The notes under the pieces are model-generated. The model saw only the letters and a list, made by a program, of their open reading frames with translations. It was not told the DNA's origin and made no database searches. Of a DNA stretch of 64,000 nt, positions 1-12,873 are shown piece by piece. Position numbers and translations under genes: made by a program. Each line of letters starts with the position of its first letter. Position 1 is the stretch's first letter. The stretch is from Ophiodon elongatus. Its lineage: Eukaryota; Chordata; Actinopteri; Perciformes; Hexagrammidae. The stretch is taken from the NCBI GenBank assembly GCA_016806645.1, contig JACSYO010000560.1, positions 650,001-714,000 on the forward strand, written 5' to 3'.

Positions 1-1184
1 CATTGGTGCAAAGCAGCTTACAAAGTTGAGTGATGGTACGATTTCCATGTGGCTCACCCACATGCTTCGTTCATTCATTCATCCATTCATTCATTCACTC
101 ACAGCTACAGTACACGGTGCCTATTAAAAGACCTGGCTGTGTGCACTGGCTACACACGGAACAGGGACTCGCTTACCTCCTTTCTCTAATATTTAGGAAA
201 AAGTGTGAGGTGCTTTGCATCACTGGCACCAGTTGTGATGAACAGAAGAAAGAATAGAGCCGGTGGGTGACGGCGCAGCAAAGTACAGGGTTTAAAAATA
301 CTGGTGGCTTGTTGTTCATGTTCCCACACAGGGTTGTTCTTCTTGTTCCCACACTGCTGTTTGCTAGCCAAAAACTACAAATGTCATACCGATTCCACAA
401 CATTGTGCTCAGAAGCCAAGAGACAAGGACACCATTTTTTTCTTTTTAGGCAAATGAGCAAACATGTATACGCACAATGCCCCAAAAAAACATATTTCCA
501 TGGTATTTTCCTCCACATGGTCAGCTATGTTATCCATGTTAATGTTGTCCAAGCAGGTAATGCTCTGTTCCTGTTGCTAATTATTTTGAATAACAAAACA
601 GTGAAACAAACTGCATGAAGAAATATGATTAGTAAACCCTGCATCATCTTTTAATATACCAGAGAAAACACAGTTGGTCGATAAACTTGCATTTAAATGA
701 TAATTTGTAATCCTGCTAGTGTTTGCTGAATGCATATTAATATGTCGGGCGGTATTTGTCCTTTAGCCTCAATATGGATGTCTGCTCAGGAGTTCAGCTT
801 TAAGTGGATATTTAAGCACACTGTAGTGTTAATCATTCTGCCTTAATTAGTGGATGTTTTGTTATGGCAATACAGTTAAATGATCTTGCGTTAACAATAC
901 TTTGGACTGCGAAGAGGGCAGGCCATACTGGAGCCAGCAATGTGTTAGACTTGCAAGCTTTATTACTTAAACTATAAATATTGCCAAGCTAAAAATGTAC
1001 AGTTCACAATAATACATTAGAAGTACAATAAGCTGGTTGTAGTCGCATCATAGCAACACGAGTGTTAATGAAGACTATTTATAAAACTTACGCAAGTTAA
1101 AATAATATTTCATCAGCTTAGAAAACATGCATATATGCAGATTGATCACTGGTCACTTTCATAGCTGTGCACTGACTATGTAGT

Positions 1185-1325
1185 TAGAGGCAGTAGCCAG
1201 TTAGATTAGCTTAGCACAGAGTTTGGAAACACGTGAGAACAGCGAGCCTTGCTCCGTCCCGAGGAAACAGAATCGGCCTCCCGGCTCCTATAAAGCTTAC
1301 CGGGCGACACGTTACATCACGTTTG
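1185..1325. mobile_element. dispersed fish repeat (TAGCTTAGCA type)
   Basis: GATTAGCTTAGCACAGAGTT, GGAAACACGTGAGAACAGCG and CTCCTATAAAGCTTACCGGG follow the order of a common fish repeat (TAGCTTAGCATAAAGACTGG... CCTAGCTCTGTCC...). The copy is old and the borders approximate. Confidence 0.5.
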
Positions 1326-3384
1326 TTACGCTTGTTCAAAAAATAATAATTCAGTCAATACCAATGTGTGCCTAATGTAAAAACATAATGCTGTTAATGT
1401 TCATTATTACAGTGCCGTTTGTCAAGTATTCAGGATGAGGAATACGAAGAAGGTGTTGGAGAGTATGTGCAGGTAAATACTGCCAACACCAACACATAAA
1501 GGGTGTCTCTGTTTAACCGTTGTACTGCGATCCAGTTCACCTTGCAACCTCAGCTAACTGCTGATCCATAGAAACTATCTAATGCTGTCCAGCGTTCCCT
1601 TACCACACTGATTATAACATTAAGTAAAAAGTCTGGCACACGCGGCTCTAATCCTACCAGGCAGATGGAAAGAGATCTTGAACAGTAAAAGTTGATGGCA
1701 ACATAAAACTGTCATAAAATACTCTACTGTATGTATCTCTCCTGTCTATCCGTCCATCCTTGTCCACAGGACCAGCGTTGTCTACGAACAACTCCAGGAA
1801 TGGATGGACTAGCTGGATTCAACTTTTAGCCTCACGGTGAACATGAATAACAGCACAAGAACTGAAGTTGATGAGCAAATAAACAGCATGAACACGACCA
1901 ACAGTGAATAAGAGGGGAGGAGAGGGTTAACAACCGTGGAGAGAGAAACTGTAATAGAGGATGAGCAACGACAGGGAGGGGCAAGGCAGGGCGAAAGATT
2001 AACGGTAATAAAGGAGAGGAATGAGAGGAGGGAGGGAGGGAATGTGAACAGAGAGATATACAGGTTAGAGGCCGACTATGAAGATGAGAATATAGCACGG
2101 CAGAGCGGGAGGATATCAAGGAATTAATGGATGAGAGACATGAGAAAGAGACAGACGTCGGAAGGACATGGAAGACTGATAGGGAAAGAAAGAAAGCAAA
2201 GGATCAAGAAGAATGACATACATTCTAAAAGCCAAAGGAATAATATGATGGAAAGGGGGGGTGGGAGGGGGGGAATGAAGATGGAGGTCAGAGCGGAAAG
2301 GTAGTACGGGGCCAGAGAAGGAGAAGCAATATGAAGATAGAGAGAGATCAGAGAGAAAGAAAGGGAAATCCAAGGGCATTTTTATGGAGGGAGGAGGAGA
2401 GAGGAAGAAAAGAAGGATTAGGGAAATCATAAATTTTTAGAAGAAAGATGGAAGGACCAGAAGACTGACAGACATAAAAAGAATGTATAAAAACTAAGTA
2501 GGGCAGAAAACTGCCTCTCTGGTGCTCAGCCTCCATCTCCTCCTCTTTCTCTCTATCTGTCTTTCTTATGTCTATCCTTAGCAGCACCATTACTCAGTCA
2601 GGACTACCGCCGTACAAAATGATCTAGTTTACAGGAATAGGCGTTGGAGACCTACATAGTCACAACCAGCACTGGACCCTCCGTCCTCCCGCTTTAAGCT
2701 GTCACAGACGTGGTGACGCAGAGCCGTGTGATGGCTGTCATCATACGTACTGATCCAGGGTTCCCCCGCCCCCAGGATGATACGTAAAGACCAGCCGATG
2801 GTGTTCATTAGGGGAGCTCTCTCAGCGGGGGGGGGGGGTCCTGCTGAACACGATCCGTTTCACCACTGTACACAGCGATGATATTTGGACGTGGGTAAAG
2901 GCAAAGCTAGACCAAAGCTTTCTTGTTTCTGCTGACCCTCTGGATCAATAACCCCGGACAAAAACATCCCCGGAAAACAAAGGCCAGGTAAAAGAATCGA
3001 TGGCTGTTCTGCTTTAGTTTGTACAAGTGATCGTGTTCATGTCCAGCTGGAAGGAGGCGAGAGGTATCGCGAGACGTACGCAGGTAAAGGTGGACTTTCG
3101 GGGGAGAAAGATTGTTAATATTTGAACTCAACGCCCAAACAAACACCCCCCCCCCTCCCCCTTCAGATTTACCGCCCCTCACGCTCCCACTGACTTCCTC
3201 TTTACACAGGCGTGGCCTTTTCCCTCGTGCACGAGCACGAGCGCCCCCTGATGCCGATGAGCTGGAATAGTGTTGTCGTGTGTCACAGTACTATCAAAAG
3301 GGATATTTACTGACACTTATATTCACAACTTTCATCCAAAATGTGATTTGCAAATAAGACTTTGCAGGTAAGTACTGTAAAACA

Positions 3385-3386
<2 letters not shown>

Positions 3387-3415
<29 letters not shown>
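3387..3415. repeat. (AT)n microsatellite
   Basis: About 14 AT units. Confidence 0.97.
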
Positions 3416-4785
3416 ACACTTGCTATATCCCTTAACGTTGCACAGTTTCAAGATAAAAGACCACAGGGATGAAGTGAGGACATATCAGATGGTGATCTGA
3501 CTAGAAAAACTGACTGGAAAGATCCAAGAGCAAGAACAAATGTCCAAACATCCTAAGTACTACGCTAGTTCGCTCGGATGAAAAATGAACAGCTGTTTTG
3601 TTTTGTTTTAGCCAACGTTAAGCACACAGGCCATTGTCATTTGTAAGGAAGACAAGTGGTTCTTTTCTTGATAATTTGTCTTTTGTCCTGCACGGGGATT
3701 CTGTACAAGCAGAGAATCCCATCTCACCCTCCAGCCTGTGATAAGGTCCCACAGAGACATATCTGATAATCCGCTCCCTGTTTTTATTGCCTTGTCTTGG
3801 CATTGGCTGTCAGTTACTTTTGGCTTTCTTACATATCTAATAAGTTATCTGTCAGAAGTCTTTGAAATCATTGAAACTGATAGATTTGCTATTTAGAAGG
3901 AATAGTGTAGGCATAACTCGTAAAAATAAAGTTGGCTTTATGTTAGCGAGTATAGTAATATTTGTAAAAAAATAAAAAAAATTTAAATAGTCGCCGCAAC
4001 GATGTCAAGTGTTCATCATATCGCTCTTTTTCTCTTCCATCCATCAACAATCTGATGTCCTATCCACAAAATGGACGTATGAAATCACTTCCTAACCACG
4101 ATATCTGGCTTTTCACATCTTGAGTTGTATGCACAAGTCTTCATATGGAATTACTTATCTAGCCCAAAGCTATGATTCCTCCGCACGTACAAAACGTCGC
4201 TCCGTGCCTCAGTGTACTTCTCTTTTGAGATGGAGAGAGAAGAGACGCAGAATGAGAGACAAAGAGGGAAGAATATGCATGATCTACTTAAATGTTGCTC
4301 CATTCAAATGTAATAGCCCATGAACAGGCGATAAACGATCCTCAACTATCTCTCCGTCTTTTCAGACGCGACTGAAGAGAGAGGGGATGAAGTGAGGGGT
4401 GGGCGTGAAGTGGGGACAAAAAGAGAGTAACAAGCTCTTGTGTGCGTATGGCTCTGTGCATGCGTTGTAGACGCATTCACATTTCAGCGTCCTGGAGTAA
4501 AAACGTTGGTTGTTTTTTTGTTGTGTGGACCGACCGCATGGCGGACGGTGAGAGTTATAGAGCTGCTTGTTGCAGCTGGGAAGGAAAGAAAGAGGAGGAA
4601 AGAAAAGTAAAGTCGCACAAATCTAGGGAGAATAGAAAATGACAGAGAGGAGAGTGAAAAAGACGGAGCGAGAGTGAGCTAACCATCAAGAGCTTTTGAT
4701 TCCCCCCATAAAATGTTCCTTTTAAGAATGCCCATGAAATTAGCTCGCTGAAAGAAAGCAATCTCAATCGATTCAATCCCCTCTT

Positions 4786-4808
4786 AAAAAAAAAAAAAAA
4801 AAAAAAAA
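4786..4808. repeat. poly(A) run
   Basis: 23 consecutive A. Confidence 0.97.
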
Positions 4809-6250
4809 CAACTTTCAAACCGTCACCATACCTCCAGCTCTAAAGAGTCTCTGCGGGACATTAAATAGATTCTCCGCCCCCCCCCCCCCTCTCTCTCTCT
4901 CTCTATCTTACTCCTTCTCAGTTTCTCTGAGACCTTACCTGCCATCTTTACATTGGCACACTGACAGAAAGAGGAGGAATCTTTAATCTTTACAATGACA
5001 GTGGAGCTGGTTCACACTCTTCCATCCATGTTGGCCCTTCTCACTACACTGCACCTTGCCAGCTTCAGGTGGATATGTGGGTCTTTTTCAGTTCGCAGCC
5101 CTCTTCGCATGGTCCCAGAATACCATGTGCACATGTATACGTAGACCCCCTGTTGTCCACTTCTCTACAGACTGTTCTAGTATGTGACCTACGCAGAGGT
5201 CAAAACTACGACAAAATAATCTATGTGTGCTATGTGGACACCAGTAATGGCAATATGATGTATCTGCTGATGGATGCTTTATTTGTATTTGAGGATTGAA
5301 CTTAAATAAGGTTGTAGATCACTTTCCCAAAGCATTTTCAGGCCTTCACTTTTTTCAGCATTCTGACAAATTTACAACCGCAATTTGCCGTCATATACGA
5401 AAAATGAAAAGCGGGTTTGGCTTTATTTACAGCTGAAGAAGATCACGATGACTGGACTGACATCTGGTAGATTGAGAGGCCCCTCAGTTTTTCACTATAC
5501 TGCATCTTAAATTGATTTAACTATGCAGAGATCGAGAAAATAAATCACTGTTTGAGGAAGGGAGGATTTAGGTGTGTTATGAATGCAAAATGGTCCATTA
5601 TTCATTACAGCTTTGAGAACACAGTGAATTTACATTTACTAACTACAGTTGTGAGAGCTAACAAGGTGAGCATCTCAGCTGTCATTTCTCCTCACTCAAA
5701 TTCATGTCAACATTCATTTGCAAGCACAATGCCACTTGCCAGAGTGGAGCCATCGATAGAGCTTTTACTTTTCTGGACCCTCCCCGAGCACAGCAACACA
5801 CAAGGTATCCCGGTTAAAGCAGAGTGGAGCTGTCCTAGGACAGCGTGTCGGATGGTGGGGGAAACCAGGGCAGGACAATCCCTGATGGGTTCCTGGTGGC
5901 CCCCGAAAACCTTGGCGAGGAGAGCAGAGGAACTTCGAAAAGCTAACTTCTGCACTTTCGTGGATCAGCGAACGAACGCAGGTAGGGAAGAGAAGGAGGA
6001 GGACAACTGAGGGAGGAAAAGTAGGAGGACGTTCCAGAAAAAGAAGGAGGGTGAGGTAGAGGGAGAGAGGATGAGTGCGATGGCCGACCTCGTGAAGTGG
6101 CAGAAGCAGTAGAAATAGCTGCCCCACTTGTAGACACACTTTCTGTTGCTAGCCGATTGTCCTCGATGCACTGGGGTAGCTAACCTACATAGGCCTGCTG
6201 CACGCTGCGGCATCTCCCACACACCCACCAACACACATGAACGCGCACTC

Positions 6251-6257
6251 TGTGTGT

Positions 6258-6303
<46 letters not shown>
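6251..6303. repeat. (TG)n(TC)n compound microsatellite
   Basis: A short TG run leads into about 21 TC units. Confidence 0.97.
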
Positions 6304-6307
<4 letters not shown>

Positions 6308-7284
6308 AACACACACAGATATGGACACATGGGAGGGGAGGAGGGGAGCAGGGGGGGGGAGGCTAAAATCAGGCCACACATGCTGTAGCTACTGCTGAGT
6401 TAAGTCACCTGTGCTGCTAGCCTAGCTTGCTAGCGGGCAGCCAGCTGCTCCTCTAATTAAGAGCCCATCTACTCAAGGGGCCGGAGCATATGGAGGCCTC
6501 CATAGCGAGGAACTGGTTTTATAATAGATAGCGATGCCATACGCTTGAGTACCGGCCAGAATTCCTAAAGTTGGACGCGCTGCAATAGGACGATAAGGTT
6601 ACTGTGGTCCCGACCGGACACCGTGCAGTGAAGGAGTCACTACGATTCCTCCCACACACGCTCCGAGGCAGCGATGAGCTTGTTCAGTTGATGTTTTAAG
6701 TATTGCCCTGCTCCTTTTGAATGGACCAATGGTGTATCAGCTAGTGTGCCATAGCGTGCTGTTTTCCACCTGCAGAGCAGATGAGACAGTTAGTGGCACT
6801 ACTTGAGTTTGAATGATTAACCGCAAATTAATCAAAGCACTTCACCTCAGAGAGGTGATATAATTGAGTGGATCTTCAAAGATGAAATCTCCCCTCATAT
6901 ACACTGTACTGTAGGAGCAAAGACGGACACATCTTTCTCACTTCCCTCCCGATGAGGCAAATCAAGGTGTCTGAAACTAGTTTTAATTAAAATAATTGAA
7001 ATAAATCAGAGTCAGAAAAGAATGACCAGAACTGAATATAAAACAACATAAAAATGCCTGTCCATTTCTTCTATGTACTTCAACTAAATGCAGTCTTTGT
7101 TCGTGTCATCACCACCCTAATCTGCGAATTATGCCATGTGAGGCATGACAACACAAACGAGCAGAATATTGAATTAATTATAACGTCTATAAGGTATAAA
7201 TGCAATCTATTTGACTGAAGTTTCTTTGTAGTTTTATTGACTTTGCCGTCCAAGGCCAGGACTAATGACTGCTTCACAACACAA

Positions 7285-7316
7285 GCACACACACACACAC
7301 ATACACACACACACAC
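7285..7316. repeat. (CA)n microsatellite
   Basis: CA units with one AT interruption. Confidence 0.95.
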
Positions 7317-9579
7317 TGAATGACAAACACACGGGCAGGCGTACAAATTTGCACACTAACACATACTGCACACCCAAACCCTCACCCTTGCTTGCTGTAG
7401 CCTCCAGTACTGACAAATATACAATTATGTGGGGCCATTTCAGGCTACATTATGAGAAATGCATTAGCCAGTGATGGCAAATGGAGCACGGCGCAGACAT
7501 ATCTAAAGATGTGTGTGTGAGTGAGTGTGTGAGTGAGTGTGTGCATTTGTGAGAAAGGGATAGAAAGAAAGATACAGAGGTGGAAACTTAAGACGTGGGA
7601 AAAGAAAAAAAACTGATGACAGTTGTCATAAAATGATAGGATTGAAGGCTGTAGCTTAATGCAGGCTCAGTCGGCAAAGTGGCATTTTTCTGCGGCACAA
7701 GGAGGAACCTGTGTGTGTGACTCATCTGGTGACGCAGAAGAAACACGGTCAATGTAGGGGGAGTGTCACTGGCAATCCAGGGCTGCTCAGCAATTCTGGT
7801 GTCAAGATTCAGAATCTACAGCCCGCCTGCGTGGAGCTGGCCAAGAGATCTGTACTTTTTAAAATTATTTTAGTTGGTGGGGGGGGGGGGGACACAACCC
7901 ACACGGAACTTTTAAAATAAGTGAGTTATTCTTGTTTGTTTCACTTTAATTTTACACTAGTTTAATAATAGACACATTTACTGCTTATTAATAACCACAA
8001 TATTTTTTATAAAATAATTCCAGTGTGAGGGGGGGCGGATGGAGGGAGTGGGGGGGGGGGTATGTGTTCTATCTGCAGTCTCTAATTTGAGTTGCACACT
8101 TTGATTCAGCACAGACAAACCAAATTCACTGTGAATAACTTAAGAGGATCTTGTTCCGCCACCAAAAGCATTTAGCAAAATAACTGAACTAGTCTGTTGT
8201 AGTTCAATGTTCTACAAAGGCTCTACAAAGATTATGGAGCAAAAGTCATGACTGCAATCCAATAGTTAATAATGTCAAGATGAACTGGACAAAAGAAGTC
8301 CACTTAGCTCTGTGAACAATCAGAAGACAATAAAACCCTCTCGCTTTCTATTAGAAAACACACTCTGGACCATTTCCTTGTTTCCAATGGGGTCTGGCAA
8401 ATGTAGCACCTGAAACTTAGCAGGCTCATTTTAGTTGGAATAGACCTGTGGCAGCAATGAACAACATGATGTGCATTAGCTGAATCATTACTGGGCATTT
8501 AGCGCTTTATTTTAAAGTCCTTTCCTCAGGATTCACCGTGAAACTGTGGGAAGAGCAGCTCTTTGAAGGGAACAAACGACTTGCCATGATTGTAATACAT
8601 CTTCTGATCATATGTGCAGTTATGAGTGGGGGAATCTCAGAGGTACAAAGCTAGTTGCATTATTTTGTTCAAATCTCTGCATCCAAGTCCAAGAATCTAA
8701 AGTAAGTGCTCTGTGAAGCACAGTAGTGTAGCGGCTGGTATTCTGCAGCACACACATTACAGTCAACAGACGGAGAGGTTTATTTCTGTTACGTGCATTC
8801 ACTTTGACATTGTATGAGTAAAGTCAAATGTTATCTGTGTGCATGTGTGCGTGTGTGTAAGTCCCTGTATGTTAGTGTGAGTATTGTGTACCCACTGGCT
8901 CACACAATGAAACAGCTTTCCCCCCTTCAACAATGTTTCTGACTGACTTCATACGCAGCAGGATTAAAAGGTAGAAAGAAACTTTCAGAGGAGATGAAAA
9001 AAATTGTTTTGAAACAAGGAGACGAGAAACAAAGAAGCAGACCCCAAACTTTGCTCCTGTTTCCGTTACAGGCAGCCATTTTTAGACAGTCATCCATTAA
9101 GCCTGCTGCGTTCCCATACTGTCAGCCCCTAGTGAAGCCAAAGAGGCCATGTCAAGGGCCTAGGTAGGAAGCAGCACAGCACCCTTCTCTCAGCACTGTG
9201 GGGATTGGAGGAAGGTGGGGAGGAGAGCAGGTAGTGGACTATAATATGAATGTCACCGCAGTACAACATCTTTAGAATGAGTAAGATGGATTATTGCTTT
9301 AGCTCGATGTGAAAATGCTCTTAAAGAAATGGGAAAGAAAAGAAGGAAGAAAGGGCGGCGGCTGTGGCTCAGCTTAAAATACATCGCACAGATAGGATAA
9401 CAAAGAGAGACGACAGAGAAGGAAGAGGCTCGCGGGAAAGATTTTTGTGAGAATTGATTTTCATTTAGTTATTTGTAATCTTATAGATTCAGGCGTTCTT
9501 ACATAAAGCACATTCCCCGCGCTTGAAGTGCGGCACACAGTGCTTTGTTTACATCTGTCAGAGTGTGAGAGAGAGAGGG

Positions 9580-9586
9580 TGTGTGT

Positions 9587-9662
<76 letters not shown>

Positions 9663-9673
9663 GTGTGTGTGTG
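9580..9673. repeat. (TG)n microsatellite downstream of TQTE exon
   Basis: About 45 TG units with GCGT interruptions. In the ccser1 transcript it reads (CA)n and starts about 20 nt past the exon's donor. Confidence 0.97.
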
Positions 9674-9690
9674 GTCTGTGTGTATCTCAC

Positions 9691-9771
9691 CTCTGGCCCC
9701 ATGTGTTCTGTCTGTGTTGCGCGGTCAGTCATTTGGCAGTCTTTCATCTTCTGGGCAGCTTTGGCACTCTC
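9691..9771 (-). CDS. ccser1: ccser1 internal exon (TQTE motif)
   Basis: The minus strand has the acceptor TTTGTATGCAG, 81 nt (27 codons) and the donor GAG|GTGAGA. The peptide starts ESAKAAQKMKDCQMTDRATQ and continues TEHMGPE. The D(R/K)xTQTE core matches the end of the CCSER1 coiled coil; TQT motifs are the classical LC8 dynein-light-chain docking type, but binding here is only an inference. Both borders are phase 0. The acceptor is preceded by a (TG)-rich tract and the donor is followed by a (CA) tract, read in transcript sense, which could pair across the exon. It is the most 3' ccser1 exon I can find; the remaining coding region must lie left of position 1. Confidence 0.88.
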
Positions 9772-9785
9772 CTGCATACAAAACA

Positions 9786-9830
9786 AACACACACAAACAC
9801 AAACAAACACACACACACACACACACACAC
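9786..9830. repeat. (CA)n-rich tract upstream of TQTE exon
   Basis: CACACAAACACAAACAAAC followed by about 12 CA units. In the transcript it reads (UG)n just before the acceptor. Confidence 0.97.
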
Positions 9831-10093
9831 ATCAGCCGTGTCCAAAATCTCACAGAGAAAAAAACAAAAAAAACATCAAATGTGAATAAATCAGAAGGAG
9901 GAAATGCTCTCCCAGCAGACGTATGCCGCCACTCACAACACTTAGTCTCGTGGGCTTCCTGCATAACAAGCTATCAAGTGAGAAGAAAAGGCTCTGTACC
10001 TATTCAGAACATTAGAGCCAAATCCTTTTCTCCCCTCCGACGGCCTCTCCTCGAAAGCCAAGAGGTCATAAAACTGTGCTGAATTGCAGGAGA

Positions 10094-10325
10094 ACTTTTC
10101 TACAGCGATATTGGAGCGGGGACCCTCCTCAAAGTGCACCAGTAGAGAAGAATTCATAAAAAGTGACAGCTAGTACTGGCCAGCCTTACAAGAAAAAGGT
10201 CCTTCTGGGAGATAATTAATAGGTTTCCTCCTGGCAGATTTACAGACGGGTGTGTGGAGAGAAAAGTGTTTGCCCCGTCCTTCAAAGTACAGCCCTTTTA
10301 ACATGGCCAGGAACCTGCCGACTGC
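10094..10325. repeat. duplicated noncoding block, copy A
   Basis: It shares with 10662-10890, in the same order and orientation, TTGGAGCG, TCATAAA-AGTGACAGC, GGCCAGCC, AGGTCCTTC, GAGATAATTAATAGGTTT, CTGGCAGATTTACAGACGG and a TTTAAC-TGGCC end. There is no ORF across either copy. The shared TAATTAAT core is homeodomain-like (inference). Confidence 0.8.
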
Positions 10326-10661
10326 TGTGTTACCTCCATGTGATCATTCTGAGAGGCGGATTCTGTCGCGCTGTACGCTGCTCATGGGCTGGGGAACACA
10401 ACGGGTGGGAAGTCGCTCTGGATACGAAATATTGAGAAATTCATTAACCTTGACTTAAATTAATCGCCCAGAATTAAGACACGGTGCAAGGATGGGTTAA
10501 CGGAAAGGGGAATGAAAGAAAGTTAATTCATGACCTGGCTCTAAAGCCAATTCACTGTCCTGTTGAGATCCAGCTGAGGCTAGCTGACAGATAGCTTCAG
10601 AATCCGTTTTCATTGGTCATGCCCATGCCCACATAAAAAGCAAAAGGGGCTTTCCGCGGCT

Positions 10662-10890
10662 AAATGTTGCAGTTGGAGCGCAGCCCTTCAACAAAATGCA
10701 GCAGCAGAGAGAGAGGAGACAAGTCATAAATAGTGACAGCCAGTGATAGCCGGCCAGCCAGCAGGTCCTTCGAGGAGATAATTAATAGGTTTTCACTGGC
10801 AGATTTACAGACGGAGGCAGAGCGAAGAGAGCGTTGGCTATGAGCTGCCCTTTCCTTCCAAATGCTGCACTTTAACTTGGCCGTGTCAGG
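10662..10890. repeat. duplicated noncoding block, copy B
   Basis: Second copy of the block at 10094-10325, offset about 566 bp. The best-kept core is GAGATAATTAATAGGTTT (10775) followed by CTGGCAGATTTACAGACGG. Flanks have diverged with small indels, so the duplication is old. Confidence 0.8.
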
Positions 10891-11229
10891 CAAGGTATCC
10901 TTTTCCGAGTCACGCCGAGACACATGGAGACCCTCACAAATGTGCACAAGGACAACAACGGACACACAAATGCACAAACGTCCCGGATTTGAAACGTTGA
11001 CAGACTGAACTTTGTTTTTTGGAGGAAGGACATATGGGGTGGATTCAAAATAAGGTTCGGCTGTGGCTGCAGTGAGGACACCGGCTGGACTTGACAACGT
11101 AAACATAAACCGACAGAGGAAACACTTTGAAAACACACAAGCAGTGCATGTCTGGAAATCAAACCCGGCTGGTAGCAGGAGCCAGAACATCTCCTGTTAG
11201 AGAGAAGTGCCATTCAAGACTGATCAGCA

Positions 11230-11231
<2 letters not shown>

Positions 11232-11283
<52 letters not shown>
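11232..11283. repeat. (TG)n microsatellite
   Basis: 26 TG units, uninterrupted. Confidence 0.97.
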
Positions 11284-11284
<1 letters not shown>

Positions 11285-12410
11285 CCTACAGACTGATGGA
11301 TGAGTCCAGAGAGAGTAAGAGAGAGATAAAGCACCTCTACAATACACAAGGGGTGTCGGGGTAATGAGAAAAAGAAGACGTTCACCCCCTGGTAATAGAA
11401 AGGGGTGATCAAACTGTATACAGACTTGGAGACTTAAAAAAAAACACGCCATGTGATATTCTATATTTTTCTGATCATCAAAAAATCCTTAAAAATGATT
11501 TGATTACATCTAAAGCCTGATAAGGTATAGCTTAAACCTCTGTGTCACAGACTGCTATTGTTAAATATAAATAAATAGTCCCTAATACAAATGCACTATT
11601 CACTCCCGTTTTATCAACGCTTGCTAAAAAATTATAGCGCCTCGGTGTTTTAGGAAACATCTCATCCTTGTTAAAAATGGTAACCGGTTTTTAAAAATGT
11701 ACATCTTCAGTAGGAATGAATGCCACAAATAGGCTGAGGAGCTCAGAAAGTATTGAGAGGCGGACTAATGAGCTGTTGCTTTCCCCCGGACTGAACGACA
11801 ATAAGAAACATATGGAATATCACCAGCTTTATCCCTTAAATTGGCTACTTCAACTTCAAATGTTTGTGTTGCTCAGTAGTTTGACATTGTCATAGATAGA
11901 GGAGTTACTTTAACTTTAGCTTCATTATTGAGGCATTGATGCAGTTTGTATGAAGGTGAAATGTATTCTGGTTAATAATCTCTTGACAACTTCACTATAA
12001 TATTTTGCTAATCTTAAATCTTTATCTCAACTATAATATATATCCTGTAGCAGCCTCCAGACAAATTAATCATCCTGCGCTACTAAGGACTGCCACGGTG
12101 AAATACTGTCATACAAAAAATTAAAAAAAGATAACATTTCTTCTATAACTTCTAATCAGCTAATTTAGAGTAGTCCATGTGAAATGGTGTTATAAATAAA
12201 TGTAAAACGCATTATAGGTCGCTGCATGGAAACTAGCTAATTATTGACTGCAATTAAAAGGGTGTTTTAGTGTGAGTGTACAGTATGGTACATTGCCTGT
12301 CAGGGGGAGAAATGATGGTTACATGAACTGTTAATCGGTCTGAATGCGGCTCCTTTGTGGAGTGGGTTCTGTACGAGGAGAGCGCTCAAGGTCTGAGCAG
12401 TAAGTAACTC

Positions 12411-12610
12411 CAGACACAGCTGTGTCTGTGACGGCTACACACACGTACCCGTGCATGTAGCAGACACAGCTGTGTCTGTGGCGGCTACACACACGTACCC
12501 GTGCATGTAGCAGACACAGCTGTGTCTGTGGCGGCTACACACACGTACCCGTGCATGTAGCAGACACAGCTGTGTCTGTGGTGGCTACACACACGTACCC
12601 GTGCATGTAG
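12411..12610 (+). repeat. 50-bp minisatellite, four copies, with palindrome
   Basis: Units start at 12411, 12461, 12511 and 12561. Each begins with the perfect 18-bp palindrome CAGACACAGCTGTGTCTG. Units differ at only two positions, in the word following it (GACGGC, GGCGGC, GGCGGC, GGTGGC). Confidence 0.97.
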
Positions 12611-12873
12611 CCGTCTGAGTGGCCATTTAGTTAGAAAGGATGGTTGGCCGTCAGATCGTTTCATGAAGGCAAAATCATTTTAGGGGCTTATTACGGGCCT
12701 GCGACAGCCCCAGAGACTGTATTTTTGTCTCCTTTTTTTTTTTTTGCCAGAGCATTTGATTTACCAATTACTGTCGGGATGCAATGTGAATTGTGACAAA
12801 TATCACAAAAAATAAGTTACCTACGCTAGCTTTAGCTCCACATTAAGCGCACGCAGTGCTGACACAGCCCGTA

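Larger units (their letters stand above)
1..9690 (-). other. ccser1: ccser1 intron (partial)
   Basis: No exon, RNA gene or intact transposon gene was found. The stretch holds microsatellites, G- and A-runs, one dispersed fish repeat near 1.2 kb, and many chance ORFs of 60-150 codons with no recognisable family and no flanking splice logic. Confidence 0.6.

Noticed and set aside
5552..6139. 152-codon plus ORF and 124-codon minus ORF
   Set aside because: Low-complexity ends, no recognised domain, mutually overlapping.
9499..10082. Cys/Val and Thr/His repeat ORFs around the TQTE exon
   Set aside because: Only the 27-codon exon is real; the rest is translated TG/CA repeat.
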